The notes under the pieces were generated by a model. The model did not search any database. It was given only the letters and a program-made list of their open reading frames with translations, and had not been told where the DNA came from. 64,000 nt of DNA from Warburgia ugandensis (taxonomy: Eukaryota > Streptophyta > Magnoliopsida > Canellales > Canellaceae), in NCBI GenBank assembly GCA_035236585.1, contig CP141137.1:50924057-50988056 (forward strand). Reading direction: 5' to 3'. Each line of letters opens with the position of its first letter. Position 1 is the first letter of the stretch. Below are positions 35,091 through 49,500 of this stretch, in pieces. The translations under genes were made by a program, and so were the position numbers.

Positions 35091-35635
35091 TTTTATAAAA
35101 GATAACTTATGAACTCTAATGTTAGTGAGCCAAGGTTGACTGTCTAAATTTCATAATACTACTGCAGTTGGGTGACTAAATAGGTCATATTGATATTTCC
35201 AAACTATGTTGTATAGATAGAAATTTATGTAATATTAAATATCCAAGATGGAAAACAAAAACTAGTAATATGGATTCTATATATGTAGTAGGCTTTCTTG
35301 GGACTGAAGAAAAGTTCCATTTTGTAGGCTTAGATCTTAGACTCTTTTATTAATTAAAATTTGATCAGACTGGAACCCTAGTGGGTCATGATTATAATAT
35401 TAGCGCATTTGTTCTGAATCTAACCGTTAACACCCCTACTTTATGAATTTTCTAAACAAGTCCCCATAGGTACTTCAACATACACCATTTAAAGCTCAAA
35501 AGGGGAATAATTAATGCATCTTCATCAAGAAGACAAAACCTATTGACCATCACATTTGCGCTAATGTTGTCATTCTATGGATACTTGGAGATTTGTTAGC
35601 TCCTTTCATCAAGGATATCATAGATATGGGTGTAA
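35091..35635. other. Intergenic, AT-rich
   Basis: Nothing recognisable on either strand. Confidence 0.4.
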
Positions 35636-36360
35636 GTAGGGATGTCAATGGTTTGGTTTCCATTCAATTCTACCTAGAATTAAAATTGGACTATAAAGAA
35701 TTTAGTGAGATTGGAACCAAATTATTCTAAAATTTTGTTCTAGCTTGAAGGACCAAAACTAAACTGTACTCAATTTTGTTAAAATTCTCAGTCCTCATTG
35801 ATTCTACACCATAAACTAATTCTATTTGAGTTAATGAAAGTGATCATAGTAACAATTACTAGCACCAAAATTTACACTACTCCTGTAAACTCATTCAAAG
35901 TGCCACATCCAAGAACCTGTGTACCTATCAAGCGTGCTCACTTAGTATATTATTTATTTTTCTATCATTATTTAAGATTAGATATTATTCATGAATAGTC
36001 AAAGATCAATAACACGGATAATAAAAGAGTAAAAATAGGGTCATTGATTGGCTTAAAAAGTCTATTTTGCCCTAACAACTTGTTGGCAATAAATTTATGT
36101 CGTTAGACTTATAGAAATTGAGTTTAAAAGTCTAAATTATTCTTAATTTAACTAAATATAATGCAATAGAAGTATTATAGTCTAATGATTTGGTTTTTGG
36201 TTTTGCTTCATTTTTTTAAGAATAAAATTGGAACCAGATCAAATTTAACTCAATTCTATTGGCAACGAATTAGAACCTGACTATTATTCTACTTGGAGAA
36301 TCAGAATCTAAATTTTCGGTCTGTTTCTCTTTGTTCTCTGGTTTCTCATTGACACCCTAC
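35636..36360. mobile_element. Candidate hAT-like MITE / non-autonomous element with short inverted ends
   Basis: Left end GTAGGGATGTCAATGGTTTG pairs with right end (CTCATTGACACCCTAC at 36345-36360). The GGG(A)TGTCAATGG end is familiar from plant hAT-type MITEs. The 725-bp interior is non-coding and has mirrored blocks near each end (CTAGAATTAAAATTGGA and AGAATAAAATTGGAACC). No exact 8-bp target duplication was seen. Confidence 0.55.
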
Positions 36361-38498
36361 AAGTTTAAGCAGGGTTTTTTTTCTTCTGTCATCTATAAAG
36401 GTCAGCCTAACTGCTTCGCGGATTCTCTCCTTAAAAAGTTGGTTGACAGGGCCTTCGTGTTTATTGGATAGTCTGCGCCTGTTCCAAACATATAAAATTA
36501 GAGTGTATGGTTAAGATCTTTTGACGAGTGCAATTCTGACGAGGCATCCTTCTAGGTGGATGCCCTGCTTGATCGTAGCGGTGCCCACAGAACAATTGAT
36601 GGGGAGTGGGTACAGTACAATGGATATAGACTGTCGGCCAGTATCAGAAGATGGACAACGACCTTCTTATGCTAGCTTTCAAAGAAGTTGTGGAGCCGAA
36701 AACACCGTTTCAAAGAGCTGGATTCACATAACAATTGTTTATTGTTCTTGTTACAGTGAAAGCAATAATAAACACATGCAAGAAGGCAGAGGAAATTCCA
36801 ATGTCTTTGCTAAGCAAACAACTGAATACGAAGCTTCTTACCTCATCTTTCATGGCTTTCTCCAAACTTTCCTCTTTGGCCGGTGGCTAAAGTATCTCAA
36901 CAGAAGATGAGAAAAGGTCAACAGCTCATGATTTGCTTTCCTTGGCCTTCAGAAAAATCAGAAAACTACAAGAACACATCATTCCTTGCCAAAATTTCCA
37001 CACGGAATAGTCTTTCTCAAGCGTAAAAGCTGTGAACTGTAGTGAAGCTGCTTTTGCACGTCTACAAAACGTCCGTTTCAATTTCCAGTTTATGATCTCA
37101 CTGAATACTTCATACTTGGCTCCTGTTGCTTGTTTTCCACATAAACAGTTTGCTGTACCACTTCCGTCCATCTTCCCCATAAAAACCACAAAAATGTCAA
37201 GATATATCAATTACAGTCAACTTTGTGGCGAGCCAAGAAAAGAAGAAAAACATACATACGCAGCCTTATCTTGGATTTTGCAAGAAACTGTTTTCATGCC
37301 TTGAACCCATAACCTTAAGGTCACACAATGACAACTCTACCATTGCATCAAGGCTCTCCTTCTCCCACCCATTTTCATGTAAAGCCACAAAATGTCTAGA
37401 TAAAGAGGCTGATAACATAGTGCACAACGTTACACTAGGCTAGTGTACACTAGCGTTGCCCACTTTTCCATGATGGCTGACCTCACCTCTGCTTATCAGA
37501 CCCATTAATCTAAATTTTCTAGCTTTAAATATTTTGTATACCAAATATCAAAGTGATTGAAAGATTATAACCTTCCAAACCACTGTTTTTTCTGGTTGTC
37601 CATGGACCGTTCATTACATAATATGTTCAATCGTCCATCTCATGGTATTAGAAGTATAGTGTTTTTCAGATCATAGGCACATCCTATCCTCACTGTTTTC
37701 GGAGCAATAGTATGATCAAGCAAAGTTGGACCCATCATGCAAAAGAGGGCCACACTAGATTAAAGTATGATGTCATTCCTTCAAGAAACATAGAATGAGG
37801 AATGCTAGAAAAAGAGCGCCTCCACTTTTGCTTGAATGAAAAACCTTGGATGATCCAACCGATCTCTCCAGCTTTTGATGTTTAATTGTTTGAAGAGCTT
37901 GCAAATTAGATTATTCAAGCATTTAAAAAAAGAAAGAAAGAAAGAAAAATTTATTACTGTAAAAATTTAGTACAAATAATAGTCTAATAAAATGTTAGAA
38001 TTTTCTGACATCGCTATTTCTCTTTCTTTGATATTATATGAATAAGTTGGATCATCCAAATGTAAGCCCCTCCACGCAAAAATAGAGGGCTTTGGTTTGG
38101 CATTATTAAGAACGGAAAAGTAGGGGAGGAAATCCATATGAGCTAAGCCAAAGCAGTGTAACAGCCGCTTGGTTACAGAACGCCTTACTTTCTGCGTGAA
38201 GGGGGCTATTTATGATTGTGGGACCGTTCATCTGATTGCTCTACTTATGGATATGGATATTTTGAAAACAAAACATCATGACGATTTGACGATTCTGGCA
38301 TCCTTGCATTTGATCATTAAATTTAGACATTGTCTTATTTAATCCAAGTACAATCCTTTTAGATCCTACAGTCAACCAAATCGCATACCTTGAACTACTA
38401 GGCATTCTAAGAGGGAGCAATGACATAAACCGAATTGAAGTATCAAAAGATGGGCCCTTTGTACAACCACACTTCTTCAACACATAGTATTCTCCCTC
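36361..38498. other. Intergenic, with an Au SINE at 37252-37364
   Basis: 36410-36470 reads NCFADSLLKKLVDRAFVFIG, and 36555-36650 reads VDALLDRSGAHRTIDGEWVQ in another frame. Both may be fragments of retroelement or gene coding sequence, but no family could be assigned. No gene supported. Confidence 0.4.
37252..37364 (-). mobile_element. Au SINE, minus strand, partial
   Basis: Reverse Au head half: CGCAGCCTTATCTTGGATTT, ACCTTAAGGTCACACAATGA, and GCATCAAGGCTCTCCTTCTC. The 3' half of the SINE is missing. Confidence 0.85.
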
Positions 38499-38655
38499 TT
38501 CTAGACCTGGTGTACGAAGTTTCTACATATGTAGGGTTCATAGAAAGGGCGAACTATAATATGCAATTTTATCTTATATTTTACAAGAGGCTATTTTCAT
38601 ATCTTATACCTGTACCCTCAAGATCATACCTTTTAAATGATACCATCACATGATT
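38499..38655 (-). mobile_element. Au SINE, minus strand, strongly diverged
   Basis: Recognisable blocks are GGTGTACGAAGTTTCTACAT, CAAGAGGCTATTTTCATATC and CCTCAAGATCATACC. More decayed than the other copies, so probably older. Confidence 0.65.
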
Positions 38656-40160
38656 CTAAGAGATGTTGTTTTGTTGATTTAGTGTTGACACGCGCACTCA
38701 TGAGCAGCCTTGAACTGCCACGCAGAGGCTAGAAGGCCTTAGCTCCATTTTTCTCGATGACTTTCGAGGACTTTGGACCACTTTATCATTTTCCTTTTAA
38801 TTCCAAAGTCCGTTTGAAGGGTGGAATGATAGATGGATTCATCTATAATATCATTGCTTCCCACACAAACACCTCGGATAATCGGAAAATGAGGGAAACT
38901 CTACTGATCGTATGACTGGACATGAATTTTGTTGAGGGGAGAAACCGCGGCTGATAAGACAGAATGCGGCCTCTAGCCCGGTACTCACTATTCACCGCAC
39001 CAAATCCGCGTCTTTCAGTTACATTTCCCATTTTGTACAGTTTCTGCTTCCATGCAGACTATAAGTACATGCCCAAAAGTTCTGAGCAGCGGAGACTGCT
39101 TGGTGGTTGTTTTGCACACGTAATCCTTGACATCTTCCTAATTGATTCTGACGGCTTTATCTAGATGAGCAGCGAATTATGTCAGTTTGTTTTCTGACGT
39201 GAAATAAAAAAAAATTCAATAAAAACATGTAAAATAAGTTTCACCATACGCACTTAGCTTCTTATTTTGAGGCTTTTAGTGGGGTGATTAGAGCCAACAA
39301 ATGTCTTGTGAATATGCTTAGATGTAGTTTTATTGGAGTCAGTCACTTTCTTCGTTGAAACTAGATGTAGGAGTGTGTATGGGTTAAGAGCGTGTGAGTG
39401 ACTTGTTTTGTAATTCTTTACTTGTAAAAAATATATATATATAGTTAGAAATAACTGAAACTTGCAAAGTAACATGCATCTAGCTTTTCTCAAATCATCA
39501 ATGGATTGTGAATTTCACTGTCTAACCAATCAAGGCACTCCAAATAAGGTAAATGGGTCAGATCATCTAATAGCATGATGAAAATATGGGAGGATCATTC
39601 TCTATTAAGACATCGCCACTCCCTTTATCAGCATTTACTGGCTCGGAACTTAATTTGAAAGCCATATTTAGTAACACTCTCTTTAGTAGCATCCACTGAC
39701 TGGGAACTTAATTTGAAAGCCACATTTAGTAAGTTCATGTTTCAATAGATTGACATTCAATTAATCCGAGTTGGTAGCTATTGGATGTCCGATGACATGT
39801 TTTGTCTTGCTTAAATATAATTTCAAGGGAGAATGCTGATTAACATTTTTAGTTACTTATTTTGAGGCCATTGATCGAGTACTTACGACGTTCCACTTTA
39901 AAGCTTTTCAGTATATAAGCCTTTCATTAACGTTCCAACCAAAGCAACTGTTGGGATTGTGCTTGACATCGACATTCCTCCTGACAACTTGTTTAGGAAC
40001 TCTATGCTTGTTGTTCCCTCGCAGCAATCCTAATAGCCAGTGCTTATTTCCCACTTAATCGTACTATTTTGCCTGATTATTCTTTACGGATCATCTACAA
40101 TAGGTTTTGCATGTTTTGGTGATGAATATTCGATAAAGACAGAATCATCTTCATTGTCCT
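38656..40160. other. Intergenic
   Basis: No gene supported. 39285-39425 shares blocks with 21655-21815. A 58-bp tandem duplication lies at 39617-39732. Confidence 0.4.
39617..39732. repeat. 58-bp tandem duplication, two units
   Basis: Units 39617-39674 and 39675-39732 share GGAACTTAATTTGAAAGCCA and TTTAGTAA with about seven differences. Confidence 0.85.
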
Positions 40161-40355
40161 ACCATCTTGGCGCATGGTTAAAAGTTATCGTCATGTCATA
40201 TTCAAGGCATGAAAACAGCCTCTTGCAAAAACATATGATATTAAAGGCGTGAAACAGTCTCTTGAAAAAACACAAGATAAAGTTGTGACTATAAACCCTT
40301 GTCATCTGTCCCTTCTCCGAACCCTGCATAGAGGAGAGCTTAGTGCAGGTGTGAC
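40161..40355 (+). mobile_element. Au SINE, plus strand, with an internal duplication
   Basis: Head CTTGGCGCATGG, then GAAAACAGCCTCTTGCAAAA, repeated as GAAACAGTCTCTTGAAAAAA about 50 bp later, then ACCCTTGTCATCTGTCCC and ACCCTGCATAGAGGAGAGC. Diverged. Confidence 0.8.
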
Positions 40356-41755
40356 TATAAATCCTTTTTATCGTCCTACCGTCTTTTTGTACGAAAAGTC
40401 GAATCTCACCGACAATATCCCTATCCATGGGAGCGTTTTTCAGGTTTTTCTCATCCATCCGGCCAATTTTACAAAGCAAACAATGTTGCCTTGCCATGCC
40501 AAAAACGGGAAACTTAGCTTTAACGTCTAATCATCACCAAATACGCCCAAAGCCTATTCTTGTTTCTCGAATCCTAGTTTGAAATTTCATGATTCTTTAA
40601 ACGTAATCCATCGTTAGCACTTGTACCAAATTTCCTCTGTCTTTGTCTTTTAATGAATCTGAATATATTCCCACCTCTTGTTGTAAAGATGAAATAACCT
40701 TTAAGAAGAAGAAACAAAATATTCAAGCTAAATACAGGTGGAAATATTGTTTTCATTTATTAAAACCTACTAAACAATCAACCACCCATGCCATCAAAAA
40801 CAGGCCAAAAGTTTTTTTTTTTAAAGCAATAAACAATCCATTTGGCGAGCCTCCACCATTTTTCTGTTGAGACTGGTATTCACTTAAATGGATCAGATGT
40901 TGAAATTTCCAGCTATTCATTGCTATACGCCTCTTTTTTCATTTTTTCTTAATCTTTTTCAGTTTTGAAGGGCTATGATCGTCCAACCAAGATGTTCACA
41001 AGGGCGTGATTTGTCCCCCGAACTTATCCTTGTAGTAATTAATGCATATTAGGAGATCTTAACTATTTACAATTGTCATTGACATGTGATTCCCAAAACA
41101 ATGAAACAGAGCCCTTATTCTGTTTTGAATTTGAGATTAAATTGACAAGACACGACTCACTTAGCTACACAAAAGAAAAGAGCTCGGGTAGATTTTATTC
41201 AGGTTCTACTAAATGTATGCATGCGTGGCGCAGTAGTGCATGAGTGGGTCCAAGTTGTGTAACTCACAAGTTCAACGTCACCCGAGGGTTAATGTGAGTA
41301 TTTCCTTTGGCCATATTAACGTATTAAAATGGTCGTTGAAAACCCAAGTTCAGATCCCGCGTTCAAATGTACGTGAGAATAAATAAATAAATATAAAAAG
41401 ATAATTCATCATAAAAAAAAGATAAATAATAAAAGTAAATAGGACGCAGTCTTAACTTATATTTTATAAGACACTACTTTTAGCTCTTTAGATAATAACT
41501 TTAAAATTACGCGATGATAATTTTATCATTATGACAAGACTCTCCTCCAAATAAATAATGCATAAATACTAAACTAATGGAAACAGAAAACAAAAGAAAC
41601 AACAGGTCGACCCAATAAAATAAAAAAGGGGCGCACCGGGAGAAGCTGCTTCGGCAACGGACAGCCTGGGGCAGGAACAAACTAAGAGCTGACAAATGGT
41701 GGTAGGCCAACACGCTTTGCCACAAACCTTAGTGCCGAAGATTCTCCCAGGAGCC
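40356..41755. other. Intergenic; upstream of the small plastid-protein gene
   Basis: 41225-41300 has a tRNA-like head (GTGGCGCAGTAGTG, AAGTTCAACG) of a possible SINE. 41590-41755 is more GC-rich and is probably promoter. No other gene supported. Confidence 0.4.
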
Positions 41756-41839
41756 TATAAAATGCGAGCCCCAATACCCTCTCCCCCCATCGATACGTGT
41801 TTTTGAGTAAGTACTCTGCCTGCTACTCTCTCTCTCTCA
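41756..41839 (+). promoter_or_regulatory. TATA box and CT-rich leader of the small plastid-protein gene
   Basis: TATAAAA at 41756-41762 lies 80 bp before the ATG at 41842. A CT tract at 41825-41839 sits directly upstream of the ATG. Confidence 0.7.
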
Positions 41840-41841
41840 GA

Positions 41842-42276
41842 ATGGAAACTGCTTCTCTTTCTTGTTCTCTGCTTCTTCCTCCTAGACTCTTCGGTTCCTC
41901 AACAAATCAGAAAACTCGATTGAAGAGATCAATAAGGATTAGTGCAGGGCGAAGCGATCCCTACGATCGGAATTTCGGTGGTGGATCGGTGGATGAAGAC
42001 ATGATTGTTCTGCGAAAGCGAATTCATGAGATGAAGATGGTGGAGAGGAATTACGAGCCACCTTCTGATTGGATGGAATGGGAGAAGGCATATTACACAT
42101 GTTATGATGTAGTTGTGTGTGAAGCAGTTGGACTGCTTCAGACCATGTTGATGAATACTAGGCCAAGCTTGGCTTTGGGGATGTTGGCTCTGGTGACACT
42201 GAGTGTTCCAACATCAATCTTCATGATCATGTTCCATTTGATCGAAGCAAGTAAGGGAATTTTACCAGGGATTTGA
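41842..42276 (+). CDS. Small, probably plastid-targeted membrane protein of unknown function
   Basis: An intronless frame of 144 residues begins METASLSCSLLLPPRLFGSS. The first 45 or so residues are rich in Ser, Arg and hydroxyl residues and lack acidic ones, a typical chloroplast transit peptide. A charged middle (VLRKRIHEMKMVERNYEPPS, DWMEWEKAYY) follows. Then comes a conserved-looking stretch (VVCEAVGLLQTMLMNTRPSL) and one hydrophobic span (LALGMLALVTLSVPTSIFMI). It ends KGILPGI. I recognise it as a conserved plant protein but know no function. The frame is open further upstream without an ATG; the ATG at 41842 follows the TATA box at a usual distance and begins the transit-peptide-like sequence. 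Confidence 0.85.
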   Translation: METASLSCSLLLPPRLFGSSTNQKTRLKRSIRISAGRSDPYDRNFGGGSVDEDMIVLRKRIHEMKMVERNYEPPSDWMEWEKAYYTCYDVVVCEAVGLLQTMLMNTRPSLALGMLALVTLSVPTSIFMIMFHLIEASKGILPGI

Positions 42277-42419
42277 ATCTTGGTTGATGCAGATCTTGAC
42301 AAGGCGAATGTATATAGAGAAGATAGGTAGGCTAGCTGACTCATTTTAGAATATGAATCAATTATTTGTAATTGGTATATAATTTTGAGTTAATAATTCT
42401 TTAGCATGTGAGGTTTCTT

Positions 42420-42482
<63 letters not shown>

Positions 42483-43450
42483 GGGAATATGGGACTTATT
42501 ATCCCTGAATGAAATGGAAATCTATGCAACAACTAAAAAGAGAAAAGTGCCCTTGTAAACAGAACATGTGAAGAGGACTTGTGGGCAAGGCTATCCTATG
42601 TACCTTGCTGAAGTTGGGTTGCTACTAAAATTGGGAAACATCTAAGCCAGAAACAAAAGTTAGTACGAAGTTCAAGTCAGAAGCGTACCCGGCTCCACCA
42701 ATGAAGTCACTAATTGCTTTGGTTGAGACCTGACTGGGCCCAGCAACTGTGGGGTCACGTTTCATATTTGTATTAAATTATAGGTCCAGCATGTTGACAT
42801 TTCCTCACAATGGACTAGAAACCAAGTCATGTCCAGGCTATAGTAGTTGATAGGATGTAGGTTCTCAAGTGAAGGGCCCATATCATTAGAATTGCGTCTT
42901 AACAAAAGTTTGGTTGGCAAGCAGTTGTTACCACAGGGAAGCATGAGCATCTAGCCTAGTGGGAATGTGTGTTGTTCCCAACCAAAAGTTGCAGGTTCAA
43001 GTTCATCCGCCCATCAACTTTTGTAAAGAACAAAAGAGAATACCATAGGGAGGCTCTCATAATTTAGTTTGGAATGACAAAAAGTTTAGTAGAAGCAAAG
43101 CATATTCTTTTCTCTTTTTGTTTTTCCTTTCTAAAGATATGAAGATCAGGCTTTTTTGGTGATCCAAACCATTACTTTCGGCTCTTTAATAGGTTATTCC
43201 TCAGAGAGTTGGATTGTCCCTGACTTGTACTTTGGCTTAAGAAAACATGTAGGACTTAATCGATTACCATCAGATATGACCTTTTTAATCCAGTTTTTCT
43301 TTAGACGTTAGTTCTTCTCCTTGTTGTTCTTTTGCTAGTAACACAATATGGTTGTCAAGCCTGAGTGAGTTCTCTTGAAACTTCATTTTTCTAAACTAAA
43401 TGCGGTAGATTAAGGTAGGCTTAGCAAGTCTGCATTTTTTGACTTAATGA
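42277..43450. other. 3' flank and intergenic
   Basis: A (CT)n run lies at 42423-42479. 42940-43020 has a good tRNA-like head (TAGCCTAGTGGGAATG, B box GCAGGTTCAAGTTC), probably a SINE of a second family. No coding sequence supported. Confidence 0.45.
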
Positions 43451-43592
43451 AGGGGAGCCTTGGTAGAGTTGTCGTCATGTGACCTTGAGTTCATAGGTTC
43501 AAGACATAGAAACAACTTCTAGCAAAATACAAAGTCTACATACTATTGACTCTTGTGGTCTGCCCTTTCTCTAGACCCTGCATACATGTACT
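43451..43592 (+). mobile_element. Au SINE, plus strand
   Basis: AGGGGAGCCTTGGTAGAGTT, ATGTGACCTTGAGTTCATAG, GACTCTTGTGGTCTGCCC and CTAGACCCTGCATACATG. Moderately diverged; the 3' end is short. Confidence 0.85.
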
Positions 43593-45473
<1,881 letters not shown>

Positions 45474-45581
45474 GAGTTATTAGAGCTTGAAGAAGAACAA
45501 AAAGAATATGAATACACATTACTAGATAGGGGCTTTCAAAGTCAGTTAAAATGGATAATCGAAATAGCTTAATAAGCAACT

Positions 45582-45780
45582 TCTATTGAGCCGACTTGGA
45601 AAGTTGCCAACTTTTAAAGCCGTTTAGGTAAGCGACTTTAAAAATCAAGTACCTTTCAAGTCGCTTGAACAAACAACTTCCAAAGTCGCCAACTTTTGAA
45701 GTCGTTTATAGATAAGCGACTTCGAAAGCCCAACCTTTTTGAAGTACCTTTGAAGTCACTTACACTAAATGACTTCAAAA
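45582..45780. repeat. CACTA subterminal repeats
   Basis: Copies include GCCGACTTGGAAAGTTGCC, GTAAGCGACTTTAAAA, TCAAGTCGCTTGAAC, CCAAAGTCGCCAACTTTTGA, ATAAGCGACTTCGAAAG and TGAAGTCACTTAC. They occur in both orientations and can pair. In En/Spm such repeats bind the TNPA-type protein. Confidence 0.75.
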
Positions 45781-45781
45781 G

Positions 45782-45812
45782 TGTGTGTGCGTCTGTGCGC
45801 GCGCGCGTGTGT
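45782..45812. repeat. Alternating purine-pyrimidine (GT/GC) tract
   Basis: GTGTGTGCG followed by GCGCGCGCGTGTGTG. Such sequence can adopt Z-DNA; no role shown. Confidence 0.7.
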
Positions 45813-46559
45813 CAAATAATCTTTATAAACATGCAAAACCTTCTCCAATACAACATGCATATACTTCTTCATACAATACCCCATGTATACATTGAATAAC
45901 AAATATAATATATACCTAATACTTTAATCTCTATAAACACGAAAAACTAACGTCCACTACAATGCATTCACATCTTTCTTAATACACTACCACCTATATA
46001 TACATTAAATAACAAATATTATATATATCTAATACTTTAAACAATCTTTATAAACATGAAAAACCAATATTCAATATAACATGGATCTACATCTTTCTTG
46101 ATACAAAGAATCATTCTAACAATATAACAACTAATACATCCATAATGGGTACAAAACATCCAAACTCATCATTATCCATCCACATCTATCTTGAAAATAC
46201 TTTATAAAAAAAACTACAACACATGCATTTACTATAACATTCACATTCGCTGCATTTGTAAATCTATATACATTCACATTTACTTTAACACTTTAAGTAA
46301 CCCTCTCATTCATTATCTTGTAAAATTTACATAATTCAATGAATATATTGAACATCGACTACCACATATTCACTTCATATACAAGCTCCAAATTCACTTC
46401 ATCTATACTCATTTATTCCTACATTCCAAATTTTCGCTTATTCATCGCTTAATACACACACACACATATAAATATTAAAGAAAATAATAAAAACTAAAAG
46501 AACGCACACAAGCAAATGAAAAAAATACTTTATTATGTATTTCAGGTTTAGGTAGTTAC

Positions 46560-49500
46560 TCCAAGTGATCTAATTTGAACTCATTCTAGATTCAGCTCAT
46601 TCTGTTCGTATTTCATTCGGATTTACTCCGGAGTAACTCTTCTAGTTTGCTCGCTCAAAAAGCACAACAGCCTGAAATATAACATATTTAATTAAGCCCA
46701 CACTTTTTAGTTAGATCCATAAAAATTATATATAAAAAAAATAAGATTATGAGAAGTAAAAAGTGTTATACCTTTTTTGAATAGGAGATAGGAACACTAT
46801 CAAATATGAGGGTCCTCATGTATGTTAAGATATAGTACCTGCACTCCCCATCTGACTGTTGTTTAGGGCATTGTGCAACAAGGACAACAAAAAAGAACAC
46901 ATAAATATTATTTGTAATATTGTAGATTTAATTAGTGGTAACTTAGAGTAATTAACTATTTTCTATACCTTAATATTCTTCAAGTGACTTTTGGTAATTG
47001 TACAGTCTCGGTGATATTAGCCTATTCTAACCAAACTCTACAAATTTAAATTTCAAATGCATTATAAATGAGTAACAAATTACTTATTTACACATAACAC
47101 ATAAAAATAAATAATACTTACTTATTTATTAATGTTATGAGAGCGGGACGGATATGCAATCCATATGAATAAAAAAAGAAGTATGCCCATCGTGTACATC
47201 CAAAACAAGCAATATCCAATTGAGACCTACATAGATAGTCATATGAATTGTAATGGAAGTTGAAAATTCCTAAGTATAAAATAAGTTGGCAAGAAAACAA
47301 GAAAATTAAAACTTACCCACTATTATAAGGAATCATTAAGCCCTGTCCTTGAGAGAAGTGAAAGAAGCCTGATAAAATATCCTAAACATACCTCTTTATT
47401 GATCATTGCTCTTCTGCTCCAAAAATGATGCCAGGGACAAGGAATTGGTAAAGTATACCCTCACCCTCAAAAAGGCTAGTCACATCATTCAAGAAGCTAT
47501 ATAAGCGAAATAATAATTATTACCTATACCACAAAAATATAACATGTAAATGTTAAATATTTTACAAGCAAGTATGTGCATATACCCTATGTAGGAGATA
47601 ATGTGAGGGTGCTCGAGTTGATCCCATAAGCAAATTGTAATAAGTCCTCTTCCATAAGTGGTACTTCAACAACGTCCTCGGTAAGCACTCCCTCTTTGAT
47701 TCGTACAGGGTTGATTGTCGTATCATCATTGATAAGACCATGGATTAACCTTAGGGGTCGAGGCACGATAGTAGGACTTCAACATACTCCTTAGACGGCT
47801 GCTGTAAAAGATGTAAAAAAAAATTATCTAAATTATATTAATCATTGAAAAGAACCTAATTTATGATGGAAAAAAAAAAACAAAAAACAAACAAACAAAG
47901 ATATATACAAGTACCTATTCCATTGGTGTAGAAACAATAGGTGATACTGCAATGGCAGCTGACCGCGGCGCCGCATGTTATTGCTAATTCACCATATAAA
48001 GTTATTAAACAATTAATTGAGGTCTCTAGCTAAAAAATATTAATGAGGAAGGTAGTATGATAAGATACATACCATGGACTATATGGGAACGACTAGTGCC
48101 TCTAGCCAAGCGACGTGATATGCAACTGTAATATTTTTCATTTCTAATGAGAATGGTAGGGGCATTAGCATTCAAAGCCATGGCAATGGACACCCACTTA
48201 GTATGTGGTGGCATACGAATTTCATGCAAAATATTTGATTCATGCTCATGGCGTGAACCAACTGCCATGATGTTTTGATAGGAATCCAGGGCCAATAGGC
48301 ATTGACCCATCTGCAAATTAACTATACAATAGAGAGGTTGAGATAAAGAATTATTACAGAAGGACAATGAAATTTTTTAATTTTGTATACACACACACAC
48401 ACACACACCTATTGGGTGAGAATTTCCTTTTCGAGGGGCGCCAGATGTCCTTCATTGTCTTTTTCAGTTGGGAACTACAACTGGCATTTGATGGAGGTAC
48501 AGGAGTGCTGTGAGAACTATGTGCAAAGGATAGAGTAACAATCATCAAACCTTCCCCACGTAACTAACTAAATATATCAATCTTTATTTTTTCAACAAGC
48601 TCATTGTAGGCTTCCTCATCATCTTGAACTTTAGGTAAACGTTCTTTACCAAAGAATTTAGAAGGAACAACACCTCAACCCATGCCCTTAACTCAACTAG
48701 GGTGGTCCTTTTTACTGCTCATAGCCTTATAAAGAATGTCCTCACTGGCAACAGTGCTGCTTAGAGTTCCTATAGTTGTGCTTTATTGGTAAGAATGTCA
48801 TGCAAATTTTAATTAGAAAGACATTATCATGTCATCTAATCAATTGTATAAAATTTATAGACAAGTGGAACTGTTTACTATGTGAGAAGCAATTTGTGCA
48901 ATACTTTCATCTAAGAACTTGTTGCCAGTACAGCTCACCGAATGTGCCATCTTCTAGAGGATGGAGCGATCAATGGGTTCCTCATCCCAACTTTCATTTG
49001 TTGTCAAGCAAAGACATTATAGTTAGAGAACAACATGTATATAACTATAGTAGCATTAAATTGAAAGGGATAAATTGTCATAAATGCTTACTTTGCTCTC
49101 TTCTAAACAAGCATAGCCCAACTTGGACAGATAGTACTACATGTTTGTTTCATGCACCTTTCTTCCCCTTACACTCTTTGCCTATACATTTTGACATGCA
49201 TAATCAAGTGCAATAATAAGATATTGCATGTAATTAATTAAATGAAACATCATTTTTGCACATACCTCAAATTCGACGGAGGTGCGGTTCTGTACAAAAT
49301 GCATTCCAAACCTTATGGTCAATGACGTGGGAGTAAATGGCAAGCACCGTGTACAACCTTAACGAATCGTTAACATATTGAGATATATAATTGCGAACAA
49401 GGTAGTTCTTTCATTTTCTCCATTACTCACTAGCCCTTATAAAGCACACATCTTCTCGTCATTAGGCACGTCAAAGGTAGTCTGCAAAGTACACAGCAAA

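Noticed and set aside
36521-36910. 129-codon open frame
   Set aside because: Low-complexity, no recognisable domain and a non-standard start; possibly gene or element fragments in different frames.
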